The notes beneath the pieces are model-generated. The model was given only the letters and a program-made list of their open reading frames with translations, was not told the origin of the DNA and ran no database searches. The position numbers were made by a program, and so were the translations under genes. Shown here piece by piece: positions 46,001 to 53,485 of a stretch of 64,000 nt of DNA (positions are counted from its first letter, which is position 1; every line of letters begins with the position of its first letter). Origin of the DNA: Pocillopora verrucosa (taxonomy: Eukaryota; Cnidaria; Anthozoa; Scleractinia; Pocilloporidae); NCBI RefSeq assembly GCF_036669915.1, contig NC_089320.1:2479129-2543128 (forward strand), in the 5' to 3' direction.

Positions 46001-47867
46001 AGGCCCATACGGGATTTGAACCCATGACCTCTGCGATACCGGCGCAGCGCTCTACCAATTGAGCTAACAAGCCAACTGGGAGCTGGTCAATGAATTGGGT
46101 ACAAATAAACATCCGGGTGAATGAAGATTTAGATATATGAAAATTCACATATTTGCACTGCGGTGGAAAGATGAAATTAGAAGATCCTCGCAGCTAAGAA
46201 CACTACTGAAACTAGTAGTTGTAAGTAGGACCTGAAAAAAATTTCAGGCCCGTACGGGATTTGAACCCATGACCTCTGCGATACCGGTGCAGCGCTTTAC
46301 CAATTGAGCTAACAAGCCAACTGGGAGCTGGTCAATGAATTGGGTACAAATAAACATCCGGGTGAATGAAGATTTAGATATATGAAAATTCACATATTTG
46401 CACTGCGGTGGAAAGATGAAATGAGAATTTTCATATATCTAAATCTTCATTCACCCGGATGTTTATTTGTACCCAATTCATTGACCAGCTCCCAGTTGGC
46501 TTGTTAGCTCAATTGGTAGAGCGCTGCACCGGTATCGCAGAGGTCATGGGTTCAAATCCCGTACGGGCCTGAAATTTTTTTCAGGTCCTACTTACAACTA
46601 CTAGTTTCAGTAGTGTTCTTAGCTGCGAGGATCTTCTAATTTCATCTTTCCACCGCAGTGCAAATATGTGAATTTTCATATATCTAAATCTTCATTCACC
46701 CTGAGAAGTTACATGTTTATCACTTCTGGAAGTCAAAGGGTTAAGAGGGGTATCTATCGAGAATGGGACAAGTAGTTTCTATCCAAAAATTTTAAAGAGC
46801 TTTGCAAAATTTACATTTTAATATGAGTTGATAAGCTATTCAAACAATCAGTATCAAATTGTAACATAACCTCGTATGAAGAAGAGTTCTAATTTAATCT
46901 GATAAATAGCTTCGAGGCTATCCAGTACCTAATTATCATTAAGTTTTCTAACCATTTAAAAATAGTACCCAAACAAATAAAACTTAGATCTTAATTATCA
47001 CCACTTGGGTTGCAGTAATCTACTGCCTGCATAATTATGTATTAATAAACCAATCACAACATTTACAACAGTTGACGTGTGACTTGAATATGATGAGAAA
47101 GTGTGAACATTTGTTAACACTAGCTAATAATGAAGAATATAAATCATACAAACTTATATGAATTAATGCATGATACAGAAAACTAAAACCAAATAAATGG
47201 AAAACTTAAGAAACTTAAGTAACTACTGAGCTACACTTTACGCTTTCAGCTAGATTTTAAGTCAATTTCTGAGGTGCTGTTGATGAGAGCAAAAATAAAG
47301 TCTTCACAACTTACAGTTTTGAATCAGTACAATATAACAAGCATTCGCATTTTTGGAAATACCGACACAGCGCTCAGAAATAAAATTTGTACACGTACAG
47401 TCCATGAATTCGAAGGGAAAATTTGTTTAACAAACAACGCCTTCCATCTAAACGCCACGTTCGTAACAAGTTTGGATGAAGAGAGAAATTAAACTCGAAT
47501 AATAACTCAAATTTGTGTCACTCTGACAATCGTGGAAAATAGAATCGAAGTAGAATTCCACTTCGCTTATGTTTGAGTAGTATACCTGACTAAAATGGAC
47601 CATAATGCACGCGTTTACCAAAATAGTCCTTCACAACAGCTGGAAAATTTCGGATTAAAGAACCCTCTCGGTACTAGGCCCTGTTATTTGATCGCGGATA
47701 CCGCAGATACCATGGATTATTTAAAAAAATTCTTAAGTTTCCCATAAGTTCATGAAGTCAACTTTTTCCATTACATCGATTGGTGAATTTCATGTTCGCT
47801 TTTATGCAAAATAACCCACCTCGTCTTTAGCTGGAGTTTCTGGTTCTTTCGCCTTCTTCTTCCCCAT
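31008..47867 (-). CDS. ARMC3: Armadillo repeat-containing protein 3, complete
   Basis: Twenty-five exons join in frame to 801 aa. Coding exons in transcript order: 47820-47867, 45324-45441, 44301-44426, 43934-44002, 43707-43757, 43503-43591, 42876-42948, 42435-42524, 41480-41547, 41281-41352, 41022-41102, 40853-40883, 40468-40535, 39556-39640, 39024-39132, 38056-38165, 37426-37492, 36802-36874, 35943-36079, 35567-35735, 34347-34447, 33268-33471, 32599-32761, 32049-32141, 31008-31118. After MGKKKAKEPETP come tandem ARM repeats to about residue 520 (for example KVEIFEQGGLEAIVKLLSS, SLINLLTSDSPDVREGA), a linker with NNIIQDGFYDCG and an acidic stretch, and a C-terminal EDR1/CTR1/ARMC3 peptidase-like domain with IYYHRALLFKALADRIAL and SLVRGDYNRAWNEV. 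It is shorter than the human protein as I recall it (about 870 aa), mainly in the linker. ARMC3 is linked to sperm flagella and cilia. The exon 2 donor had to be set at T|GTTAGT to keep frame. Confidence 0.93.
33640..33800. repeat. GC-rich repeat in ARMC3 intron 21
   Basis: CCCCCCGCGGGGCAACCC then GGGCATTTGACTGTC and GGGGAATTTGAGC, similar to the block after MRPL9 at about 9495-9580. It is an unclassified dispersed repeat. Confidence 0.4.
35345..35520. repeat. Degenerate tetranucleotide microsatellite
   Basis: A clean (GACC)n run at the left decays into (GACT)n variants for about 175 bp. It lies in ARMC3 intron 20, ending some 47 bp from the exon 20 donor. Confidence 0.85.
38640..38770. repeat. 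Dispersed GC-box/CCAAT repeat, copy 5 (inverted)
   Basis: CAATCAGATGCAAAACT, then GACTTAGTCACCCGCGTTTT and CCCGCGCTTTGGGCAATTT: the reverse complement of the family seen at 20953-21060. It lies in ARMC3 intron 15. Confidence 0.6.
40831..40850. repeat. (AGATT)4 microsatellite at an ARMC3 donor
   Basis: Four AGATT units end directly at the donor of the 31-nt ARMC3 exon 12 (40853-40883), so repeat-length change alters sequence within 10 bp of that splice site. Confidence 0.7.
41647..41857. mobile_element. TTAA-flanked MITE in ARMC3 intron 8
   Basis: Bounded by TTAA at 41647-41650 and 41854-41857, ends TTAACCCTTTAACTCCC and GGGAATTAAAGGATTAA. Internal CAGAATTTCTCCTTACAATA and TTAGTTGATCCAATAC are shared with 50860-51063 and 51240-51450. 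Confidence 0.75.
44868..45095 (-). mobile_element. tRNA-derived SINE in ARMC3 intron 2
   Basis: On the minus strand a B-box-like CCAGGTGCGAGACC is followed by CTGTCAGG-like and CCAGGGGGAGAGTAGTAATA words, matching the SINE family at 12697-12950. It is diverged and the head is incomplete. Confidence 0.55.
45757..45828 (-). tRNA. tRNA-like, anticodon GGT (Thr), unit 1
   Basis: 72 nt folding as a cloverleaf: acceptor GGCTTGT/ACGGGCC, D arm GCTC-GAGC with AATTGGTA loop, T arm with TGGGTTCAAATCCCG. The anticodon stem has one A-C mismatch (CTGCA/CGCAG) and the 7-nt loop is CCGGTAT, giving anticodon GGT. C replaces the almost invariant U at position 33, so function is doubtful. Confidence 0.5.
46002..46073 (-). 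tRNA. tRNA-like, anticodon GGT (Thr), unit 2
   Basis: Same 72-nt cloverleaf; here the anticodon stem pairs fully (CTGCG/CGCAG), so this unit is the best preserved in that arm. The first base pairs near the 3' acceptor differ by one base (ATGGGCC). Position 33 is again C. Confidence 0.5.
46247..46318 (-). tRNA. tRNA-like, anticodon GGT (Thr), unit 3
   Basis: As unit 1, but the D stem is altered (GTAAAGC for GTAGAGC), which breaks one pair. It carries the same A-C mismatch in the anticodon stem. Probably a pseudo-tRNA. Confidence 0.4.
46498..46569 (+). tRNA. tRNA-like, anticodon GGT (Thr), inverted unit 4
   Basis: Same 72-nt cloverleaf on the opposite strand, intact A box (TAGCTCAATTGGTAGAGC) and B box (GGTTCAAATCC). 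Anticodon stem mismatch as in unit 1. It faces unit 3, making a palindrome of about 245-bp arms. Confidence 0.5.
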
Positions 47868-48096
47868 AATTCTGGAAGCTTACTATGTAGTCTTAAGGCT
47901 AAATTATAGACTTTTTGACGAGGGAAAAGAAATTCAAAATTCTACTACAAACACACTGAAATGTACCGCCATTTTGCAACTAACTCTTGTTGCTATAGTA
48001 ATCGGACACCTTAGTGCTCAGATTCCAGCTCGGTGATCATCGAAAAGAGGCTCGATCCAAGCCTTGCGCAATCAAAATAAAAACTGATTCACCAAA
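47868..48096. promoter_or_regulatory. Divergent promoter between ARMC3 and SELENOK
   Basis: 229 bp separate the start codons of ARMC3 (minus) and SELENOK (plus). The interval contains a GCCATTTTGC word near 47969, similar to a YY1 site, and the X-box at 47989-48002. No TATA box is evident at a useful spacing. Confidence 0.65.
47989..48002 (-). promoter_or_regulatory. RFX X-box upstream of ARMC3
   Basis: ATTACTATAGCAAC on the minus strand matches the X-box consensus RYYNYYATRRNRAC at every specified position. It starts 122 bp upstream of the ARMC3 ATG, the range in which RFX factors act on ciliary genes. The consensus carries about 16 bits, so a perfect hit in a 229-bp promoter is expected by chance in under 1 percent of cases. 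Confidence 0.65.
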
Positions 48097-51000
48097 ATGG
48101 TGTACGTTTCTGGAAGTAAGTGAACTTTGGAAATCAAAAATGGTTGTTATATTTTATGTATTGTAACTCTTTCGTCCTCCGATTTCTAGGTAACGTCTTA
48201 GAGAGAAGATCGATATGGAGATTATCCATATTCTCCGACGTCTTCTGGGGAATTATCAACTTCGTCATTTTATTGTAAGCAGATGATATGATTTTCCTTT
48301 GTGGACATTACACGTAAAACCATAACGTTTCTGCGATCTGCGGTTCTAACGTTTTTTTTCTTTCCTCCCTTTTGTCTTCAATGTGCAAACAGCTTCCACA
48401 CTATGTTTTCGGTGAGTATTTTTTTCGCTTAAAAGCATCATCCACCGCCATTTTATGATCTGGTCTACGTAGGCATCACAAATGTCGTGTTAAGAATAAG
48501 TTGAATTTATTAAATCATGCTATAATTGGGATTTTTCTACAATTTACTTGAATTTAATGCCTAAAAAATCGAAGACAATTAAATCTACGAGCACTTGCGA
48601 TTGATGTTTTAGCTACGCTTGATGTTTTAGTCCACTGTGGTGTGGAGCTGTCAGTGATACATAGCGAAACAGGAAGTGATAATGGAAATCAATTGTGCAT
48701 TACAATTCACTAGCTTCTCAAAGATGTAGCTGCTCCTTTCAATAGTAGTGGATTTTTAATCTCGTAACATACATTTTGAAACCACTGGTATCCTTGCAAT
48801 CTGATTGACTATCTGCAGTGTGATTTATTCACAAATCATGCTATTTTTTTGCTCTAAATCTCATTTTTCTCAGCTAATGAGAGCAGCATTACAACAAAAC
48901 AACCAGTCAGATTCCAAGGCTTGATTAAAGTAACCAATCAATTTGTAGGGGAAAAAAGACAAAGAAGCAAATTTTACTACTTTTGTTCCAAAAACTTTTC
49001 TTTGGTCATTTGATATTTCTGTCTAAGTTCCACTTAGTTTTACAAACTGGCTTAGTGCTACTGTGTACTTGTTTGATTTTGAAATCATGCATATAATTTT
49101 AGACCAAATTGTACTATATTACCTTCATAACATGTTGATGAGACCAATGACAAAAATATTGAAACACACTTGTAATACAAAGTGCTTATAGTTGAAATTG
49201 AATGTGTTATGTTTTCAGCCTGGACTTACAAAACATGGTAACTCATATTCTAATTCAGAGTACAGACCTGGTGGAGGGTGAGTTTGTTTGTTTTTAACAA
49301 TGTTTCTTTAAATGTCCTTATTTGCTTGTGTGACCAGAGGTGTGTGATGGCTAAGTAAGTCTCATGCAAGTTTAGCCGGAAAATACCCAATTTCACCCTG
49401 AACTTTGCTTTCAAGATAGGGACTGGTGACTTTTAATAGGAAATTATTCTCTAAAGAGGGAAATCAATAGAATACCTAGCTCTTAACAGCAACAAGATAG
49501 TGGCAAAGATTCATGAAAATTTTGGTGCCAGCGAGACTTGGCAATAAACTTTCCTTAGACAATATCATGATGGGTGAGAGCTATTGAAACTGCCAAGGCT
49601 TAACTGACATAAAAATACTGTGGAGAATAAAACTGCCTCTTCTGCACATTCATGGGAGAAGGATGGACCAGTGATTGGTGCACTGGACTCTGAGTCGAGA
49701 ATTCTGTGTTCAAGACCTGGCCAAGTCAAAGTGTTGTGTCCTCTGACAAAAAAGTTTACCTTTAGAGTGCCTCTCTCCAACCGTAGTATAAATGGGTACT
49801 GGCAAATTGTCAGATAAACCTGATGAAATGTAGGAGGAAGGGGGGGGGGGCATAACCTTGTGATGGACTAGCATCCAGGGGGGAGCAGTGGTACCCCCAG
49901 TTGCTTCATGCTATCGATACCAAGATAAGTTCTGGCTGGCTGGGTCATTTTGCTTGAGTAGAGACTTTGCCTTAACCTTTTTCACAATCAAAATTAAATC
50001 TCTGATTAAAAAAACATGATAGAAAAATTCCATTATAAGGGTGCAGGTGATGGGGCAAGCAGGCCTGGGAAAAATGCAAGATACAAGATTGTGGTTGTTG
50101 TGATCAGATTTTAAATTCTCATTTTAGACCTCCAAGACCGCCTGGTAGAAGATTTGGAAGAGTTGGTAGAGGAGGTGGAGGTAATGAAATAAGTTAATGA
50201 TCCATCAAATATATTTGCTTGTGCGCAACTAGTCAAAATTCAGTGTGTGACAGAATATCCCCCAGCTTAAATGGGGTGAACCCAGGTTTGACTGAGGCAA
50301 GTCACACGCCAAGTCCAATATTACCAAGTCCAATATCACCAAAGCGATATTCCCCAATTTTTAAACCTTATGTCCACTACATTAAGTCTTCATTTCAAAT
50401 TTAATTTAAGATGAGAGAGGGTTTGTGGTTGTTACAGAGGAAGGGAAATCTTTTTTTGTTCATTAAGTCATACCAGAGAACACTCCAAAGAAAACATCCC
50501 ACACTGCAAACATTTTTACACAAATATTTGAAGGGTAATGATCACAATAGTCTCTATTTTGCGCAAAAATATGTATGGGGTATTTGTCCTTAGACATTAT
50601 CTTTTCCTGGAAGCTCACAGTTTTCCAAGAGCTTCACTCTCAGAAAACTGTTTGTATCTTCGAGGAGATAATGTGCACAAACAAATATCCGCACATATTT
50701 TTGTGCCAAATAGATACTATTGTACATCTATGTATGTATGTTAGAGTTATTCTAGCTATTTAAACATTTATTCAGAGTAGTCTGGTGATCAACCAGTTCC
50801 CAGCACGATGCTCTTGTTAGAACTGGGAAATGTTCTTATCCCTTTGTTCAATTATTTGCTTAAGCCTTTTACTCTCACAAGTGACAGAGACAGAATTTTC
50901 CTTACAATATCATGACAATGTCAAGCAGACAAGTGATGAGAATAAAGATTATTAGGGGATTATTAGTTGATCCAATACCAAATTCTCTGAATTAACATCA

Positions 51001-52040
51001 CAAGAATTGTATGGCAGATAGTAAGGAGAATTGCCAATGTGATCTTAAGAATAAGAGGGTTAAATTTTTAATGAATTGCTCTCTTTTAAGAGTCACTCTC
51101 TTTTAACAGGTGCTCCTTACAATCCAGGTCCTCCCATGGGTGGATGAGGAAGGTACTGTGCATGAATTACAAATTCCTTCCATTTCTCGATCAGTTTTTT
51201 AAAATTAATTAATTAACTAAGTGTTGTTGAATGGTTAATGAACCCTTTAACATCCCAGGGGTGACCAAGACAGAATTTCTCCTTACAATACCAATGCAAT
51301 GTCAAGAAGACAAGTGATAAGAATAAAGAGAAATATCAGTTGGGCAATTGTTAGTTGATCCAATACCAAATTCTCCAAACTAACATTATGAGAATTGTAT
51401 GGCAGACAGTAAGGAGAATTACTTACGAGATCTGATGGTGAAAGGGTTCATATGATACTGTCCTTAAAAATCTGAAAAATACAGGTCCAGCTTCAGTAGG
51501 AAGAAAGGATGATACATCCAATTGCAAAGCAGAAAGATAGCAAGAGGCATGGTTTTTAAGGATTGCTGATGTTTTCAATTGTGTCAATTCTTCCTTATTC
51601 CCTACTTCTTTGTATGCCTGTCATGGTAAATTAATCTAGAATTTTGAGATGAATCTTTCTTTTAAAGACAAACTTTTCATCTATATCAGACTTTTCCTTA
51701 TTTCAGAAAAATAAATTATGTATTCATAGTTCTCTAGGTCTTGTACCCCAATCAGAGCACCAAAGCATGTTTAGTGAAACCTGGTGAATAATGGAATGAA
51801 ACCCAAACAGAAAATTGAAAAGCTGAATTTTCCATAGGATCCAAGAAGTAACCAACTCAATTTCATTTTCAATGTGCTGAATTTGAATTAAAATTTTAAA
51901 CTCTGTTCAACAAAACAGCATTAAATCTGGTTTAAGATTTGGTGTGAATGGGGTATTAGTGTAGCTACGGTTTTTAATGCAAATATAAAGGTAATTAACT
52001 TTCCTTTGTTCTGTTTTGATTTTGTTTGACCCTCAGGTAA
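48097..52040 (+). CDS. SELENOK: Selenoprotein K
   Basis: Seven coding exons, 48097-48115, 48190-48274, 48393-48411, 49219-49277, 50128-50180, 51110-51152 and 52037-52040, join in frame to 93 aa with an in-frame UGA at 51145-51147 as residue 91. The protein starts MVYVSG, has one membrane segment (VFWGIINFVILFFHTMF, about residues 22-38), a Gly/Pro/Arg-rich cytosolic tail, and ends MGGUGR, the hallmark of SELENOK. The last splice places AG|G then TAA, giving Arg-stop exactly as in other SELENOK proteins. SELENOK is an ER membrane protein involved in ERAD (with p97/VCP, Derlin) and in DHHC6-dependent palmitoylation. A SECIS candidate sits 82 nt past the stop. If the last donor were not used, the frame would add Tyr-Cys-Ala and stop at a second UGA at 51163. 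Two 19-nt exons are unusual. Confidence 0.93.
49655..49920 (+). mobile_element. tRNA-derived SINE in SELENOK intron 4
   Basis: tRNA-like head with GTGCACTGGACTCTGAGTC and a B-box-like GTGTTCAAGACC, then a body with GATGGACTAGCATCCAGGGG and an end at GTTGCTTCATGCTA (about 49900-49913). It is the clearest plus-strand member of the SINE family. Confidence 0.7.
50860..51063. mobile_element. TTAA-flanked MITE in SELENOK intron 5
   Basis: Bounded by TTAA at 50860-50863 and 51060-51063, with the CAGAATTTTCCTTACAATAT and TTAGTTGATCCAATAC words of the 41647-41857 subfamily. It ends about 46 bp before exon 6 of SELENOK. Confidence 0.7.
51240..51450. mobile_element. MITE copy in SELENOK intron 6
   Basis: Same subfamily as 50860-51063 (CAGAATTTCTCCTTACAATA and TTAGTTGATCCAATAC, then GTAAGGAGAATTACTT). 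Ends are GAACCCTTTAACATCCC and GGTGAAAGGGTTC; the TTAA flanks have decayed. Confidence 0.6.
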
Positions 52041-52111
52041 ATGCTTGTCAATCTGGTTCCACTGGTATGACAAGCAGAATACAAAGAGACAGCAAAGAGA
52101 TTCTGTGTTCA

Positions 52112-52180
52112 CCTGCAGATTAATGACGTCATCTAGGGAAAACTTCATCAGGAACCTGGATTGTGGCTGATAATTTTTTT
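52112..52180 (+). promoter_or_regulatory. SECIS element candidate in the SELENOK 3' UTR
   Basis: Core quartet ATGA at 52123-52126 faces TGAT at 52168-52171. Twelve nucleotides separate ATGA from the apical AAAA at 52139-52142, the canonical spacing. The intervening stem pairs GTCAT with GTGGC and CTAGG with CCTGG, with a 3-nt bulge; a small CTT/AGG helix above the A-rich loop gives a form II shape. The lower helix pairs ATT with AAT. It lies in the last exon, about 90 nt of mRNA past the Sec UGA. Confidence 0.8.
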
Positions 52181-52222
52181 GCTGACTTTGCTATAATTTT
52201 GTATTTAAAGATCGTTGTAGAT

Positions 52223-52228
52223 ATTAAA
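52223..52228 (+). terminator. SELENOK poly(A) signal (ATTAAA)
   Basis: ATTAAA, the common variant hexamer, 43 bp after the SECIS candidate, so the mature 3' UTR would keep the whole SECIS. Confidence 0.55.
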
Positions 52229-52307
52229 ATTTACGTTTACCTGTCTTCTTGGTTCAACTTTGTCAAATGCTTTAATCCTAAGGATGTAAAAAAATAATGA
52301 TTTTATT

Positions 52308-52393
52308 TAGCCTGCGTAACAAGCGGTTTTGTGGGTGCTTTGAAGCATCATGGAGATTTTCCAACACACGTCTTCACCGCTCATCGCAGGCTA
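52308..52393. repeat. Small inverted repeat
   Basis: TAGCCTGCG at 52308-52316 is the reverse complement of CGCAGGCTA at 52385-52393, an 86-bp foldback just past SELENOK. It is probably a small MITE. Confidence 0.45.
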
Positions 52394-52629
52394 GATTTTA
52401 CCTAAAGAAGTTCATTATATAATAACACTGAATTATATGAGAACTTCATTATATAAGAACGCTGCATGCCATATCGGCTGCTGATATTGGGAAAGTTGCC
52501 AATAATCGTCGCTTTCAAATGGAAGCTGCACCCAAGCAGAAGAATGCGCCATTTTTTCCCGAGGATCCACAGCGAAAATAATCGGATCGATGCCAGTATC
52601 AAAGCAACTGTGCGCCTACTCCTCCCCTA

Positions 52630-53080
52630 ACCCGATTTAATCCGTACCTAAACTTTATTGGCTCGGTCAAATCTGGGTTCTATTATGCGACATTAGGTGA
52701 TCGGGAGGGACTTCGCACCTCTTACCAGACCTCACGCAGACAAAGAGGCAAGAGAAAACACTCAGCCAATAAGCTGGTCACACGCTCATTCAAGAGTGCT
52801 GAAGGGGAAAAGTTTCTTTAGGCTCCCTTGAGGAATTATAGCTAATTAATGCAAACAATTTGTTGTGAATTCCCACATTTAATTGCAAGGGTGTGGTCGA
52901 CTAGGAATAGAACACAATAAGGCTCAGTTGAAAACCAATCATAGGACTCGAATTAGGTCACATGATCAGTAGATAAAAAATTTTTTTCTTAAACGCTAAG
53001 CACGCTCCCGATTTCCTCTTTGATCAGCGTTCTACGTATTCGAACAATCTTTTTCAATCGTAGCTTTTTATTAAGTAAAT
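52630..53080 (+). promoter_or_regulatory. Upstream block duplicated with the 134-aa gene
   Basis: This 450-bp block matches 54780-55261 in word order: CTTACCAGACCTCACGC, AAAGAGGCAA, a CCAATCA box, then GGTCACATGATCAGT at 52956-52970 (identical at 55133-55147), CGCTCCCRATTTC and TAAATATGTCAAAAC at the start codon. Conservation of whole words in otherwise diverged sequence suggests promoter elements. TCACATGA matches the M-box bound by MITF/TFE-type bHLH factors. Confidence 0.5.
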
Positions 53081-53485
53081 ATGTCAAAACTGGTCCAAAA
53101 TACGACTGATACCAAAAGCTGGCTGAAAGCGAAGTACCAGGTTCTTGTAGGTAAGAGTTTCCTAGGATGCTATGACGGTGAACGCACTATGCCGCAGACA
53201 GAAAAATCAAGGGAAGTTATAATTGTACAAGATTCCCTCGATGAAACATTGTCTGAAATTTCAAGTGACGTGCTTCAGGAATACGGTGACACAGTTTGGA
53301 AAGGAATTACTGGACCAGAAGACAGTAGACGCTATACCGAGTATTGGCTGTGGGTCGAACCGGTCTTTAGTTCAGTGCTGCCGATTGGAACAGATTACAA
53401 TTTCAGGATCGATCGCTGTGAGCCCTTCCAATGCAGTGGTGGTACTTTCTCCTATGGCGTCAGTATCAAGGTCAGCCGTGCTTGA
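53081..53485 (+). CDS. Unrecognised 134-aa protein, intact copy
   Basis: Single-exon frame starting ATGTCAAAACTG and ending at TGA. I do not recognise the family. The product has no signal peptide or membrane segment. Its C-terminal half looks beta-rich with conserved-looking YWLWVEPVFSSVLPIG, RIDRCEPFQC and GGTFSYGVSIKVS, while the middle (DSLDETLSEISSDVLQ) is acidic and likely helical. There are three cysteines. That the frame is real is supported by a second, decayed copy downstream: differences between the copies leave YWLWV, P(V/A)F, SVL, IGTD recognisable, and the start codon context is identical. It could be a lineage-restricted gene or part of a mobile element's cargo. A duplicated upstream block precedes both copies. 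Confidence 0.6.
   Translation: MSKLVQNTTDTKSWLKAKYQVLVGKSFLGCYDGERTMPQTEKSREVIIVQDSLDETLSEISSDVLQEYGDTVWKGITGPEDSRRYTEYWLWVEPVFSSVLPIGTDYNFRIDRCEPFQCSGGTFSYGVSIKVSRA

Larger units (their letters stand above)
45671..46715. repeat. tRNA-like array: three direct units plus one inverted unit
   Basis: Three direct units of about 245 bp start at 45681, 45926 and 46172 (ATGAAATTAGAAGATCCTCG) and a fourth, inverted unit spans about 46425-46701. Each holds one 72-nt tRNA-like sequence. The whole block is flanked by GAGAAGTTACATG at 45671-45683 and 46703-46715, a perfect 13-bp direct repeat that looks like a target-site duplication. Units are almost identical, so the array is young. Confidence 0.85.
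45499..46744. mobile_element. TTAA-flanked MITE split by a tRNA-like array
   Basis: TTAA at 45499-45502 and 46741-46744 bound a MITE of the 7411-7622 type (AGATCTGATTGTTAAT, then ACCTGATAAGTTTTAG and AGGGAGAAGTTACATG). It is interrupted between 45683 and 46703 by the array described separately. Removing the array and one copy of the 13-bp duplication gives an element of normal length. It lies in ARMC3 intron 1. Confidence 0.75.

Noticed and set aside
51470-51530. Acceptors near 51483 and 51496 as the last SELENOK exon
   Set aside because: They give extra residues and no stop consistent with the family, and weak pyrimidine tracts. The acceptor at 52036 has a long pyrimidine-rich tract and yields Gly-Arg-stop.
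51480-52110. Other ATGA motifs in the SELENOK 3' region as SECIS (near 51515, 51648, 51803 and 52074)
   Set aside because: None combines a pairing stem, an A-rich apical loop 11-12 nt away and a TGA on the 3' side; the one at 52123 does.
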